NCBI RefSeq assembly: GCF_016019955.1
Contig: NZ_JAECRZ010000010.1
Coordinates: 62,001 to 126,000 of the forward strand
Reading direction: 5' to 3'
DNA length: 64,000 nt
From: Thiosulfatihalobacter marinus
GTDB lineage: Bacteria; Pseudomonadota; Alphaproteobacteria; Rhodobacterales; Rhodobacteraceae
Below, piece after piece: positions 44,846 to 53,327 of this stretch. The position numbers and the translations under genes are program-made. The first letter of the stretch is position 1. The number at the start of each line of letters is the position of its first letter. The notes beneath the pieces were generated by a model, which saw nothing but the letters and a program-made list of their open reading frames with translations, had not been told where the DNA came from and did not search any database.

Positions 44846-45727
44846 TCACGCGGCTCGACTGCTCTCCAGCGCCGCCCGCTCTTCGCGCAAGGCCTCGACA
44901 TAATCGGGCTGGCCGTTTTCGGTTTGCCATTGGCAATAGGCCGCCATCCGCCAATGATACGCGGGCGCGAGCGCGACATAGCGCGCCCTGATGGTTGCAC
45001 AATCATACCCTTCGAAAAATCGCTCGATTTCTGCGGCGCTCAGCGGGGCGCCGCGATACACCTTTTGCATGGCCGGCGATAGAAAGACCGCAATGTCCTC
45101 GCACGGGTCGCCGATACCCGGGCATTGCCAATCGATCAGACACAAAGCGCTTTCGCTGACAATCAGGTTCCCGGGCACAACATCGCCATGCAAGAAGGCG
45201 GTTTTGCCCGAGGGCGACACGTCAAGACTTGGTCGAAGTCGCGCCAGGTCACCGTGCTGCCTGCACCTCGAAAGAATTCGTTTCGCATGATCCAACAGGG
45301 CGGCACTTCCGTCCGGGCAACGACGCAGCCCGCCCGGTGGCGCTATTCCGTGCAGGCGTCTGAGAAGGCGGCCTACTTTTCGCGTATCGTGGCGCCACAT
45401 GTCACCAGGCAAGTACCTGTAGGCAACACAACGACCAATTCCTGACCGGAAGGCGAAAACGGACCGCGGCGCAAAGCCAAGCGGGGCGAGTGCTTCCAGC
45501 ACTTTCACCTCCGCGTCAGGCTCATTCGGAAACAGCGGGTTGCGCCGCGTTCCGCTGTAGAGTTTCACCACAACATCGCCATTCACGCCCTGACCACGCC
45601 AGGTGGCATTCGTGCGCCCGCCTGCCAACCGCCGCCATTCCTTCAATTCGCCTGGCCATTGCTCACAAAGCGCGGCGATAATCTCCGGAGGCGGTGTGGA
45701 TGTTGGATCGGGGGTCATGACGCTCAC
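44846..45727 (-). CDS. APH/choline-kinase-like phosphotransferase
   Basis: About 290 residues. The catalytic loop is LHGDVVPGNLIVS (HGDxxxxN), followed by CLIDWQCPGIGDPCEDIA with the metal-binding aspartate. The first strands (WPGELKEWRRLAGGRTNATWR) form the nucleotide-binding lobe; the LAGGRTNATW stretch is common to choline- and ethanolamine-kinase-like bacterial enzymes. Translation may start at the GTG at 45727 or the ATG at 45718; neither has a good ribosome binding site. The substrate is unknown. The gene lies downstream of flgD on the same strand, 49 bases away. Confidence 0.78.
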   Translation of the reverse strand: MSVMTPDPTSTPPPEIIAALCEQWPGELKEWRRLAGGRTNATWRGQGVNGDVVVKLYSGTRRNPLFPNEPDAEVKVLEALAPLGFAPRSVFAFRSGIGRCVAYRYLPGDMWRHDTRKVGRLLRRLHGIAPPGGLRRCPDGSAALLDHAKRILSRCRQHGDLARLRPSLDVSPSGKTAFLHGDVVPGNLIVSESALCLIDWQCPGIGDPCEDIAVFLSPAMQKVYRGAPLSAAEIERFFEGYDCATIRARYVALAPAYHWRMAAYCQWQTENGQPDYVEALREERAALESSRAA

Positions 45728-45776
45728 GGCAAGTTGGCGCCGCGACGCTAGTGCGTCCCGAAGACCCTTTCAAGGA

Positions 45777-46448
45777 TCAGCTCGGCTCCCGCAAGGAAAT
45801 AACTTGTGACGACAGGAACTCTACTCCGCCCGCCGCAATCAGCATCATCCCGTTGGAACCGCCGCGCGCTTCGGTAATGCGGGTGTAAACATCGGCCGGA
45901 TATGTGGCCAGAACCTTGCCATTGGACCAGCTTTCAACTTCAAAACTGTAGTTTCCATCGGGCAAGGGTTGCCCATCGTCTCCCGCCCCTGTCCAGCGCA
46001 AAGCCTGGTCCGAGGGATCAATGGCGAACCGTTGTACCTCGTTGCCCGTTTCGTCCAGGACGCGGACAAAGGCCGCATCGGCAAGCGATTCCACACGCGG
46101 CACAACATCAATGGGTTCGCCCGAGAAAGCGGCGGGCGCTGTCACGCGGGCCTCCATGCCAACCCAACTTGCCAGCCCACTCATTCCCAAAGACCCCATC
46201 TGCGCCGATATCAATGTAAGCAGATCATTGGTGAACACTTGCTGCTCGACGGAAGAGAATGTCGCCAATTGTACAGCGTATTCGCTGGAATCGACCGGGT
46301 TAAGCGGATCCTGATTGCGCATCTGCACGGAAAGCATTTGCAGAAACGTTTCAAAATCCGAGCTTATCGCAGTCGCGCCCTGCGTATTCGTTGCCGATGG
46401 TTGCCCCGAAGTCGCCGACGGAGTGGTGCCAATTGCTGATATCGTCAT
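45777..46448 (-). CDS. flgD: Flagellar hook assembly (capping) protein FlgD
   Basis: A 223-residue hook scaffolding protein. The N-terminal region (FETFLQMLSVQMRNQDPLNPVDSSEYAVQLATFSSVEQQVFTNDLL, ~32-78) is the diagnostic FlgD segment. Residues ~100-215 contain the FLN-like and tudor-like regions, with DPSDQALRWTGAGDDGQPLPDGNYSFEV. It caps the growing hook and is discarded on completion. It follows fliK by 8 bases on the same strand. Confidence 0.94.
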   Translation of the reverse strand: MTISAIGTTPSATSGQPSATNTQGATAISSDFETFLQMLSVQMRNQDPLNPVDSSEYAVQLATFSSVEQQVFTNDLLTLISAQMGSLGMSGLASWVGMEARVTAPAAFSGEPIDVVPRVESLADAAFVRVLDETGNEVQRFAIDPSDQALRWTGAGDDGQPLPDGNYSFEVESWSNGKVLATYPADVYTRITEARGGSNGMMLIAAGGVEFLSSQVISLREPS

Positions 46449-46456
46449 CTTCTCTC

Positions 46457-48091
46457 CTAAACCCGGATATCCACACCCGATACGGCCAGGGTTTCCCGGC
46501 TCTGCAACATGATTTCATCATTGGCATCGGGCGCCGCTTCAATGCTGGCCAACTCGAACGCCGGTGGATTGTCCTTGCAATTGTCCTGTCGCCCCTGATC
46601 GAAGGCAAAGGAAACGCCGGTGTATCCTAACGCCAAAAGGTCTTGTCGAAGCATCTCCTGATGTCGGCGAATCAAGCTTTGAGTTGTGGATTGATCGGAA
46701 TCGATCACCACATTCAAAATGCCATTCTGCTCTGACATGGACATTCGAACACGCCCCAGTTCCGGTGGGTCCAAGGTCAGCTCAATACTCTGATCCTTGG
46801 CTGCCGCCATTGCATCTGCCACCTGACGGATGACGATTGTCGGGTTTGTCAAAGCCTGCGAGCCGGTGCGCGCGACGCTCGCCGCCTCCAATGGCACCGC
46901 AACAGCACTTGTAGCAGGGAAACCCGATTCGTCAGTGGCGATCATGCGTTGATCAAACCCGCCCGGAACAAATTCGATCGCACGCCCGCTCACCGTTGGT
47001 GAAACTACCCGGACCGAATGCGCGCTCAGAGCCTGCAATCCGGCAACAAAAGCGCGCGGCTCGCGTGACGCGAGCGCCGGTTGATCACCGGACGCCCCGA
47101 AAGGGGCGGTTTCCCTGATCGGCAGGCTTTGATCCGAAAGTTTGGGTGGCACCGCATCTGCTGACCATAGTGAGCCTTGCGACGTTATCCCGGGTCGCGC
47201 CATTGCGACCCGAGTCTTGGCGTCGCGCTCCGACGCACCGCCTGCCTCCGGGAGCGTGATATCGTCCGGTGTCGGTCTCGGTGTGGACTGACCGTATTCC
47301 GGGACCCCCGCGCGCGCCGGCTTTTCCGAAAAACCTGCCGATCGCGCCCAATTGTTGCGCGCACTTTCATCCTTGGCAGTCTGTTGAGGAGACGGCTGGG
47401 CAGGATCGAAAGAGGGTATTCCTTTGATACCCTCCTGTTTGCCTTGCGCGCCCTCAACCAACGCCGCTTCCTTGCCAACTCCTGGGATATCGTCAGGAGC
47501 AGCTTTCAACACAAGAGTCTGCAAATCCGCCCCTATCGGCGCCGTAATTGGCGCATCGCCCCGGCCTGGTTGGTTTGTGGTCACGGCGCCTGCCAGAATC
47601 TGTGCCGGAATGCCACTCTCGAAACGCCCGCTTGGCTCGGCATCCCGTGTCATACCGCCGCCGTCAGATATCTGAACGGTTGGATCGGGCAACGACCCAA
47701 ACCGGCTCAACGAAAAGCTGCCAGTGCTGTCAGGAATTGACGCTTGAATTGTCTCTCCCGGCAATCGGGTTTCTGTGTCACCAGACGAGAGGGTGTTCAC
47801 ACTCTGCCCGATAACGGGTCTCGATTCCGATCCGGGCAGCGCCTCGTTCCCTTGTTCTTGAGCTTGGGAATTACCATCGGATACAGAGGTTTCGGCGTCC
47901 TGCCCGTTCGCGACTTCCACATCTTCACGCGCTTGAGACGATTCGATTTCGGCATCGCCAGCCTCTTCGTAGACATATCCAAACGCCTGAGTCCCCGTTG
48001 CATCCGGTACGGACCCACCCACCGGAACAGACGCCGCTGTTCGGCCATCAGCCGCAACCTGGTAGTGGGGGAATTTGGGGAGGGTTTGCAT
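46457..48091 (-). CDS. fliK: Flagellar hook-length control protein FliK
   Basis: A 544-residue exported regulator of hook length and of the export specificity switch. The long N-terminal part (~1-400) is low-complexity, rich in Ser, Gln, Pro and acidic residues, as usual for the FliK ruler. The C-terminal Flg_hook domain is recognised by IELTLDPPELGRVRMSMSEQNGILNVVIDSD followed by LIRRHQEMLRQDLLALGY. The ATG at 48091 has GGAG 6 bases upstream. Co-transcribed with flgD. Confidence 0.88.
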   Translation of the reverse strand: MQTLPKFPHYQVAADGRTAASVPVGGSVPDATGTQAFGYVYEEAGDAEIESSQAREDVEVANGQDAETSVSDGNSQAQEQGNEALPGSESRPVIGQSVNTLSSGDTETRLPGETIQASIPDSTGSFSLSRFGSLPDPTVQISDGGGMTRDAEPSGRFESGIPAQILAGAVTTNQPGRGDAPITAPIGADLQTLVLKAAPDDIPGVGKEAALVEGAQGKQEGIKGIPSFDPAQPSPQQTAKDESARNNWARSAGFSEKPARAGVPEYGQSTPRPTPDDITLPEAGGASERDAKTRVAMARPGITSQGSLWSADAVPPKLSDQSLPIRETAPFGASGDQPALASREPRAFVAGLQALSAHSVRVVSPTVSGRAIEFVPGGFDQRMIATDESGFPATSAVAVPLEAASVARTGSQALTNPTIVIRQVADAMAAAKDQSIELTLDPPELGRVRMSMSEQNGILNVVIDSDQSTTQSLIRRHQEMLRQDLLALGYTGVSFAFDQGRQDNCKDNPPAFELASIEAAPDANDEIMLQSRETLAVSGVDIRV

Positions 48092-48142
48092 CGGATCTCC
48101 GGGAATTCTTCCTCTGAAGCCACGATCATGCACCTGTCATCC

Positions 48143-48157
48143 TTACCACTTCTTTAC
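48143..48157. promoter_or_regulatory. Possible CtrA-like direct repeat upstream of fliK / flgJ-like gene
   Basis: TTAC, seven bases, TTAC (48143-48146, 48154-48157) in the divergent region between fliK and the flgJ-like gene. This keeps the 11-base period of the CtrA consensus (TTAA-N7-TTAA) but has C in place of the last A of each half. Weak on its own. Confidence 0.25.
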
Positions 48158-48203
48158 CCGTTTCAAAGCAGACTGGAAAAAATCCTTCAAATTGGAGATT
48201 GCC

Positions 48204-48488
48204 ATGATCCTCCCAGTCAACGCGGCTGTGCCGCCAACCCGATCACCCGGACCTTCCGATCAGGTTTTACGCAAAACCGCGCAGGAGCTGGAGACAAACT
48301 TTCTGGCTGAAATGCTCAAGTCCGCCGGTCTGGGGAAACCGCGGGATGGATTTGGAGGCGGTGCGGGCGAAGAGCAATTCGCCTCCTTTCTCAGGCTGGA
48401 ACAGGCGCGCGCCATGGTGCAGTCCGGCGGCTTGGGATTGACCGAAGCCTTTTTCAACGCACTCAAGGAGAAAACCGATGACATTTGA
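48204..48488 (+). CDS. Rod-binding protein, FlgJ N-terminal-domain type
   Basis: A 94-residue protein corresponding to the N-terminal rod-binding part of FlgJ (LRKTAQELETNFLAEMLKSAGLGKPRDGFGGGAGEEQFASFLRLEQARAM). It lacks the muramidase domain found in gammaproteobacterial FlgJ; in Rhodobacter-type bacteria a separate lytic transglycosylase does that job, and the SLT gene at 62248 could be it. The ATG at 48204 has GGAG upstream. It overlaps the next gene by 11 bases. Confidence 0.87.
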   Translation: MILPVNAAVPPTRSPGPSDQVLRKTAQELETNFLAEMLKSAGLGKPRDGFGGGAGEEQFASFLRLEQARAMVQSGGLGLTEAFFNALKEKTDDI

Positions 48489-48837
48489 CAAGGCCACGCA
48501 ATTGTTTCGCGACCTGGACACGCTGCTGGATGACGAAAAGGCGGCCTTGATGGATGGGGCTCTGGATAATCTACCGGCTCTTCTGGCCAGGAAACAGGCT
48601 CTGCTGGAAAAGGTTACCCAACTTGGGCCTGACGCCGGCGACAATCTTGCTGGCTTGCAACAAAAAACACTGAGGAACCAAACGCTCCTGGATGCCGCGC
48701 TCGACGGTATCCGCTCGGTTTCGGAGCGGGTGGCCGCGCTGCGCCGCGTGCGCGACTCCCTGGATACATACGACAGCGAAGGGCAGGTTCTTCGGGTCTC
48801 GGCAAAGAGCGCCACCCATCTGGAACGGCGCGCCTAA
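48478..48837 (+). CDS. FlgN-like flagellar export chaperone (putative)
   Basis: A 119-residue, almost wholly helical protein (LFRDLDTLLDDEKAALMDGALDNLPALLARKQALLEKV...) with heptad-like leucines. This resembles FlgN, the chaperone for the hook-filament junction proteins FlgK and FlgL. The fit is from helical layout, size and position beside a rod-binding protein and the flagellin gene rather than from a sharp motif. Its ATG lies 11 bases inside the preceding gene, so the two are probably translationally coupled. Confidence 0.68.
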   Translation: MTFDKATQLFRDLDTLLDDEKAALMDGALDNLPALLARKQALLEKVTQLGPDAGDNLAGLQQKTLRNQTLLDAALDGIRSVSERVAALRRVRDSLDTYDSEGQVLRVSAKSATHLERRA

Positions 48838-48878
48838 GAGCGGATTTGTGTCAAATACTCGGTATTTGTCAGGGCAAG

Positions 48879-48893
48879 TTTAGCACTCCTTTA
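48879..48893. promoter_or_regulatory. Possible CtrA-like direct repeat upstream of flagellin
   Basis: TTTA, seven bases, TTTA (48879-48882, 48890-48893) about 155 bases before the flagellin ATG. The spacing matches CtrA full sites (TTAA-N7-TTAA); each half differs by one base. Confidence 0.3.
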
Positions 48894-49046
48894 GCAACTG
48901 AAGGACCATGGTGATCCCGCATCCGCAAGGGTGGCGCCACACCGGGCCGATAGCCGGATGGCACATGTCAGAAAGACAGTCTTGAGCGCCTCTCGGCGCG
49001 CATTCTGAAACCGGCGCAAAGCGCCGAACCTATCAAGGGAAATGCC

Positions 49047-50261
49047 ATGTCCAGCATTCTGACAAACAACAGCGCAATGGTTGCGCTGCAAACTCTGAAA
49101 TCCGTGAACGCCAATCTGGCGGACACCCAGAATCAGATTTCAACCGGCAAGCGCGTGTCGGCGGCCAAGGATAATTCGGCTGTCTGGGCGATTTCGAAAG
49201 TGATGGAATCCGATGTCAGCGGGTTCAAGTCCATCTCGGAAAGCCTGTCGTTGGGAGAATCGACCGTTGCGGTCGCACGTCAGGCCGCTGAAACGGTCAC
49301 CGACCTGTTGACCGAAATGAAGACCAAGATTGTCGCGGCCCAGGAAGACAATGTTGATCGCGCAAAACTGAACGCAGATGTCACCGCTCTCAAGGATCAG
49401 ATCAACTCTGTTGTGGGGGCAGCGCAGTTCAACGGCCTCAACCTGGTAGACGGCTCAACCGCCAGCGCCAGCGTTCTTGCATCTCTCGATCGCGATTCTT
49501 CGGGCAATGTCTCGGCATCGTCGATCACTGTCAGCGCCCAGGATCTCTCGACCGGCGGCTATACGGCCAACGACATTTTCGGCTCGTCCGGCGGCACCCC
49601 GTCTTCTGACGGCGATACCGTGGTGCTCTCGCTCGATCAGGGGGGGGGTAACGACAATATTGTTATCGACGATTCGGCCGGTTCGGCCTTTGCGGAAGGC
49701 GACCGTGTGGAAATCCGCATCGGTGATCAGGTGGCCAGTTACACGGTTACCGCGGATGATGCCGCCGCGACAACGCCCTCAGATCTCGTTGCGGTCGGGC
49801 TCAAGAACGCCATCGATTCCCTTGGGATCGCTGATCTTGTGGTCGACTATGACAGCGGCAGCGCAGGAACCCTCGACTTTACCAACAACGGTACCGTCGA
49901 CCTGGCCGTCAGTGGACAGTTCGTGAATGCCGGTTCCGGTGGATTGGGCGCACTGGCCGCAATCGACGTTTCAAACAGTGTTGGCGCCGCGTCGGCTCTG
50001 GCCTCCATCGAAACTCTGATCGACTCGTCCATCGATGCCGCCGCAGCGTTCGGTTCGGTCGAAAACCGCATCACCACACAGTCCGAATTTGTCAGCAAGC
50101 TGACCGATTCCCTCAAAACCGGAATCGGTTCGATGGTCGACGCAGATATGGAAGAAACTTCCGCGCGGCTTCAGGCACTTCAGGTGCAGCAACAGTTGGC
50201 AACGCAGTCTCTGTCGATCGCCAATCAGGCGCCACAGTCAATCCTGTCGCTCTTCCGGTAA
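49047..50261 (+). CDS. fliC: Flagellin
   Basis: A 404-residue filament protein. The N-terminal D0/D1 region (MSSILTNNSAMVALQTLKSVNANLADTQNQISTGKRVSAAKDNSAVWAIS) and the C-terminal D0/D1 region (SFVSKLTDSLKTG..., LQVQQQLATQSLSIANQAPQSILSLFR) are standard. The surface-exposed middle (~130-320) is acidic and Asp/Ser/Gly-rich. A G9 run (49640-49648) lies inside codons for QGGGN in that middle. The ATG at 49047 has AAGGGA upstream. Followed by flaF and flbT, its usual partners in alphaproteobacteria. Confidence 0.96.
   Translation: MSSILTNNSAMVALQTLKSVNANLADTQNQISTGKRVSAAKDNSAVWAISKVMESDVSGFKSISESLSLGESTVAVARQAAETVTDLLTEMKTKIVAAQEDNVDRAKLNADVTALKDQINSVVGAAQFNGLNLVDGSTASASVLASLDRDSSGNVSASSITVSAQDLSTGGYTANDIFGSSGGTPSSDGDTVVLSLDQGGGNDNIVIDDSAGSAFAEGDRVEIRIGDQVASYTVTADDAAATTPSDLVAVGLKNAIDSLGIADLVVDYDSGSAGTLDFTNNGTVDLAVSGQFVNAGSGGLGALAAIDVSNSVGAASALASIETLIDSSIDAAAAFGSVENRITTQSEFVSKLTDSLKTGIGSMVDADMEETSARLQALQVQQQLATQSLSIANQAPQSILSLFR
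49640..49648 (+). repeat. G9 homopolymer tract inside flagellin
   Basis: Nine consecutive G bases spanning the end of a CAG codon and GGG-GGG-GG in the exposed region of flagellin. The gene is in frame with nine; a gain or loss of one base would truncate the protein near its middle. Confidence 0.95.
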
Positions 50262-50270
50262 CAGAACTAC

Positions 50271-50292
50271 GGGCGCGCGTTCGCGCGCGCCC
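50271..50292 (+). other. Hairpin after flagellin
   Basis: GGGCGCGCG (50271-50279) with CGCGCGCCC (50284-50292) around a TTCG loop, 10 bases after the flagellin stop codon. The UUCG tetraloop makes it very stable. No T-run follows, so it more likely protects the abundant flagellin mRNA or allows partial termination before flaF. Confidence 0.6.
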
Positions 50293-50333
50293 GAACACCC
50301 GTTGAGTTCCAATACCCACAGGAAGGACATTCC

Positions 50334-50714
50334 GTGACACCCAATACCCTCGCGCAGCGGGCCTATGCCCGCGCCTCTGCCCCGACACGTACGCCGCGCA
50401 AGCTCGAATACGATGTGATCGCCCGGGTCACACACCGATTGAAATCTTCGGCCAAGAAGGGCACTTCTGGTTTTTCCGATCTTGTGCATGCGCTGCATGA
50501 AAACCGTCAACTATGGACCATTCTGGCGGCTGATGTTGCCGATGTGGCGAACGAACTTCCCACGCCGCTGCGCGCTCAGCTGTTCTATCTGGCAGAGTTC
50601 ACTCATCACCACAGTCAAAAGGTTCTGGCGGGAAAGGCCTCGGTGCGGCCCCTTCTGGAAGTGAACACAGCCGTGCTGCGGGGACTGCGCGACAACGGAG
50701 TCCAAGCAGCATGA
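50334..50714 (+). CDS. flaF: Flagellar biosynthesis regulator FlaF
   Basis: A 126-residue cytoplasmic protein needed for flagellin secretion in alphaproteobacteria, working with FlbT. Recognised from MTPNTLAQRAYARASAPTRTPRKLEYDVIARVTHRL and LHENRQLWTILAADVADVANELPTPLRAQLFYLAEFT. It starts with GTG at 50334, with GGAAGG upstream. It overlaps flbT by 4 bases. Confidence 0.93.
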   Translation: MTPNTLAQRAYARASAPTRTPRKLEYDVIARVTHRLKSSAKKGTSGFSDLVHALHENRQLWTILAADVADVANELPTPLRAQLFYLAEFTHHHSQKVLAGKASVRPLLEVNTAVLRGLRDNGVQAA

Positions 50715-51115
50715 GCGGGCTTGTTCTGAAACTCAGCCCCAAGGAGCGCGTTCTGGTCAACGGCGCCGTGATCGAAAATGGCGACCGGCGCAGCCGACTG
50801 TCCATCATGACACCAAACGCAAATATTCTGCGGCTGCGCGACGCAATCCACCCCTACGAAGCCAATACGCCCGTCAAACGCGCCTGCTACGCATTGCAGC
50901 TTGTTCTTTCAGGGGATTCCAATCCTGACGATGTCGAATTGACTTTGCTCCGGCGGATAGAAGAGTTGAGTCAGGTGTTAACCGACATCGACAGCCGTAC
51001 GCAGCTGGCGCTGGCCACTCAATCAATCGTCGACGGGCGGCATTACCAGGGCCTAAAGGCGTTGCGCACGCTATTGCCGCGGGAAGAGCGGTTTTTGGCG
51101 GTCCGACCGGCATGA
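50711..51115 (+). CDS. flbT: Flagellin mRNA repressor FlbT
   Basis: A 134-residue regulator that, in Caulobacter, binds the 5' untranslated region of flagellin mRNA and represses it until hook completion. Supporting segments are LVLKLSPKERVLVNGAVIENGDRRSRLSI and FLLPREERF-like end. The ATG overlaps the flaF stop (ATGA), and the stop overlaps the next gene's start, so flaF, flbT and the DUF1217 gene are coupled. Confidence 0.93.
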   Translation: MSGLVLKLSPKERVLVNGAVIENGDRRSRLSIMTPNANILRLRDAIHPYEANTPVKRACYALQLVLSGDSNPDDVELTLLRRIEELSQVLTDIDSRTQLALATQSIVDGRHYQGLKALRTLLPREERFLAVRPA

Positions 51116-51900
51116 GCTTTCAACCCATCATCGCCGGGAACGGGCTGACGGGATGGGCGTTCCTGAAGCGCACCCTCCCAGCACAGTCCGCCGCCTTTGA
51201 ACAATCACCCGCGCTGCAACGCGACACCGACTACTTTTCCAAAAAGATAGGTGAAATCGACACGGCCGAGCAACTAGTCTCGGATCGCCGCCTCTTGCGC
51301 GTCGCCCTTGGCGCATTCGGGTTGGGCGCCGACATCGACAACAGTTTTTTCATACGTAAAATTCTGGAAGAAGGCACGCTTTCCGCCGACGCGCTTGCCA
51401 ACAAACTGGCGGATACACGATACGCCAAATTCTCGAAAGCGTTCGGATTTGGCGATTTTGCCACACCCTCTACCAAGCTTTCGGATTTTCCGGATCGCAT
51501 CGTCTCCGCATATCAGGCGCGGCAATTCGAAATTTCCGTGGGTGATCAGGAAGAATCGTTCCGCCTTGCTCTAAATGCCGCGCGTGAACTGGAAGAGATT
51601 GCGTCTTCCAGCAGCAGTGACGCGGCCAAGTGGTACACGATCATGGGGTCACCGCCGCTTCGGTCGGTTTTTGAAACTGCTCTGGGCCTGCCGCCGGCCT
51701 TTGGTCAGCTTGATCTGGATCGACAGATGCAGGATTTCCGCGATCGCCTGTCCGGCTTTTCCGGAAGCAGCGAGATCACGCAGTTTGACAGCGAAGCTTC
51801 CCGCGATGTTCTCATCCAGAGATTTCTTCTCATGTCGCAGATTGACACCAACATCGGCATGAATTCAGGGCAAATCGCCCTCACACTTCTCCAGAGCTGA
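51112..51900 (+). CDS. DUF1217 flagellar-cluster protein
   Basis: A 262-residue soluble protein of the DUF1217 family, which occurs in alphaproteobacterial flagellar clusters. Recognisable parts are GWAFLKRTLPAQSAAFEQSPALQRDTDYFSKKIGEI and the C-terminal FLLMSQIDTNIGMNSGQIALTLLQS. It is mainly helical, with a glycine-poor middle. A role as a junction or filament-associated protein is possible but unproven. Its last 20 bases overlap the 3' end of the convergent fliI gene. Confidence 0.8.
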   Translation: MSFQPIIAGNGLTGWAFLKRTLPAQSAAFEQSPALQRDTDYFSKKIGEIDTAEQLVSDRRLLRVALGAFGLGADIDNSFFIRKILEEGTLSADALANKLADTRYAKFSKAFGFGDFATPSTKLSDFPDRIVSAYQARQFEISVGDQEESFRLALNAARELEEIASSSSSDAAKWYTIMGSPPLRSVFETALGLPPAFGQLDLDRQMQDFRDRLSGFSGSSEITQFDSEASRDVLIQRFLLMSQIDTNIGMNSGQIALTLLQS

Positions 51901-53242
51901 TCATCCGAGAGGCCCCTTGGCTGCCGGCGCGCCGCAGGATCAGACCAAGCCGCGAGAATGCTGTTTCCACCGACACGTGGCCGGCTTCCCCCAGAAATTC
52001 GTCCAACTCAGGCCAGGCACGGATCGCCAGATCCAAAGCAGGATCCGAGCCTTCCGAATACAGCCCGGCACGAACCATCGTCGCGGACTGTTCGTAGCTG
52101 CCTATCAGCCGTCGCGCTTGACTGATCAGGGCATTTTCCCTGTCTGTTGCGGCAGCAGGAAGGCTCCTGGACACCGACCGCAAAAGATCGACCGCGGGAA
52201 ACCGGCCTCTCTCGGCGATTTGGCGGTCGAGAACCACATGCCCATCCAATACGCCACGCAAGATGTCGGCAATCGGTTCATCCATATCCGACCCTGCCAC
52301 CAGAACGCTGAAAATGGCGGTAATATCGCCGTGACCTTCGCGGCCCGGACCGGCGCGCTCGCAAAGCGCCATGATCATGTGAGACGTCGAAGGCGGGTAT
52401 CCGCGCAGCGCGGGCATCTCGCCAGCGGCAACCGCAACCTCTCGGTGGGCTTCGGCAAACCTGGTGATGGAATCGGCGAGAAACAAAACATGTTTGCCCT
52501 GGTCACGAAAATGCTCCGCCACCGCCATCGCAGCCCAGGCACATCGCCGCCGCACCAGGGGAGATTGGTCCGATGTCGCCGCAATCACCACGGATCGGGC
52601 CAGCCCCTCCTTGCCCAGGACATTCTCCACAAATTCCCGCAATTCACGGCCACGCTCTCCGATCAGCGCGATCACCGCCACATCAGCCTGCACCTGACGG
52701 GCGAAACGCCCCATCAAGCTTGATTTTCCAACCCCGGACCCGGCAAACAGCCCAAGTCGCTGACCGCGTACTACGGGCAGCATGGTGTTGAATGTCGTCA
52801 TTCCCGTTTCAATACGATCCCCCAGTCCCCGCCGCTGCGCGGGTGGGGGTGGGCTGGCCTTCAATTCCCGTGATTCGGAGCCCGGCAAAAGCGGAGCGCC
52901 GTCAAGCGGTTGCCCAAATGGATCGACAATCCGTCCGATCCAGCCATCCGTCGGGGCAATCCCCGTTCGGCTGCGCAGCGCGACCCGATCACCTATGGAA
53001 ACACCGTCCGGAGGCATATCCGGCAACATCGTTACTTCCTCGCCATGCAATTGGATGATTTCGCCTGTCAAAACAGGACCTTCACGCCGCCAAACCCGAA
53101 CGAGATCTCCTATTCGGCAGACGGCCCCCAAGCCCAATACGCGAACAAGGTTGCCCTCAACAGAGCTGACGCGCCCAATATCTCGCACCCGTTGGGCATA
53201 AGACAATCCCGCACCGATCGAGGCTATGTCAATTGCAGCCAT
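51881..53242 (-). CDS. fliI: Flagellum-specific ATP synthase FliI
   Basis: A 453-residue F1-like ATPase that powers flagellar export. Walker A is FAGSGVGKSSL, with the IALIGERGRELREFVE segment and the Walker B aspartate in HVLFLADSITRFAEAHREVA, all matching FliI. The ATG at 53242 has AGGGAGAG upstream; the longer open frame to 53428 covers flgB antisense and is not part of the protein. It is transcribed alone on the minus strand, opposite to flgBC-fliEQ, and converges on the DUF1217 gene with a 20-base overlap. Confidence 0.96.
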   Translation of the reverse strand: MAAIDIASIGAGLSYAQRVRDIGRVSSVEGNLVRVLGLGAVCRIGDLVRVWRREGPVLTGEIIQLHGEEVTMLPDMPPDGVSIGDRVALRSRTGIAPTDGWIGRIVDPFGQPLDGAPLLPGSESRELKASPPPPAQRRGLGDRIETGMTTFNTMLPVVRGQRLGLFAGSGVGKSSLMGRFARQVQADVAVIALIGERGRELREFVENVLGKEGLARSVVIAATSDQSPLVRRRCAWAAMAVAEHFRDQGKHVLFLADSITRFAEAHREVAVAAGEMPALRGYPPSTSHMIMALCERAGPGREGHGDITAIFSVLVAGSDMDEPIADILRGVLDGHVVLDRQIAERGRFPAVDLLRSVSRSLPAAATDRENALISQARRLIGSYEQSATMVRAGLYSEGSDPALDLAIRAWPELDEFLGEAGHVSVETAFSRLGLILRRAGSQGASRMISSGEV

Positions 53243-53289
53243 CGTTCTCTCCCTTTGGTTTCTGAAAACAATTTCTAAAGGAATCAGGG

Positions 53290-53304
53290 TTAAGCCTTGA
53301 TTTA
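53290..53304. promoter_or_regulatory. Possible CtrA site upstream of flgB
   Basis: TTAA, seven bases, TTTA (53290-53293, 53301-53304), 24 bases before the flgB ATG and 48 bases before the divergent fliI ATG. It differs from the CtrA full-site consensus TTAA-N7-TTAA by one base. Position could allow control of both genes. Confidence 0.4.
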
Positions 53305-53327
53305 TGTTGCTCGAGGGAGAAGCCCCG

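Noticed and set aside
43647..45002. 451-codon minus-strand open frame opposite the PotF-like gene
   Set aside because: The plus-strand gene has a signal peptide and diagnostic N-terminus; the reverse frame has none.
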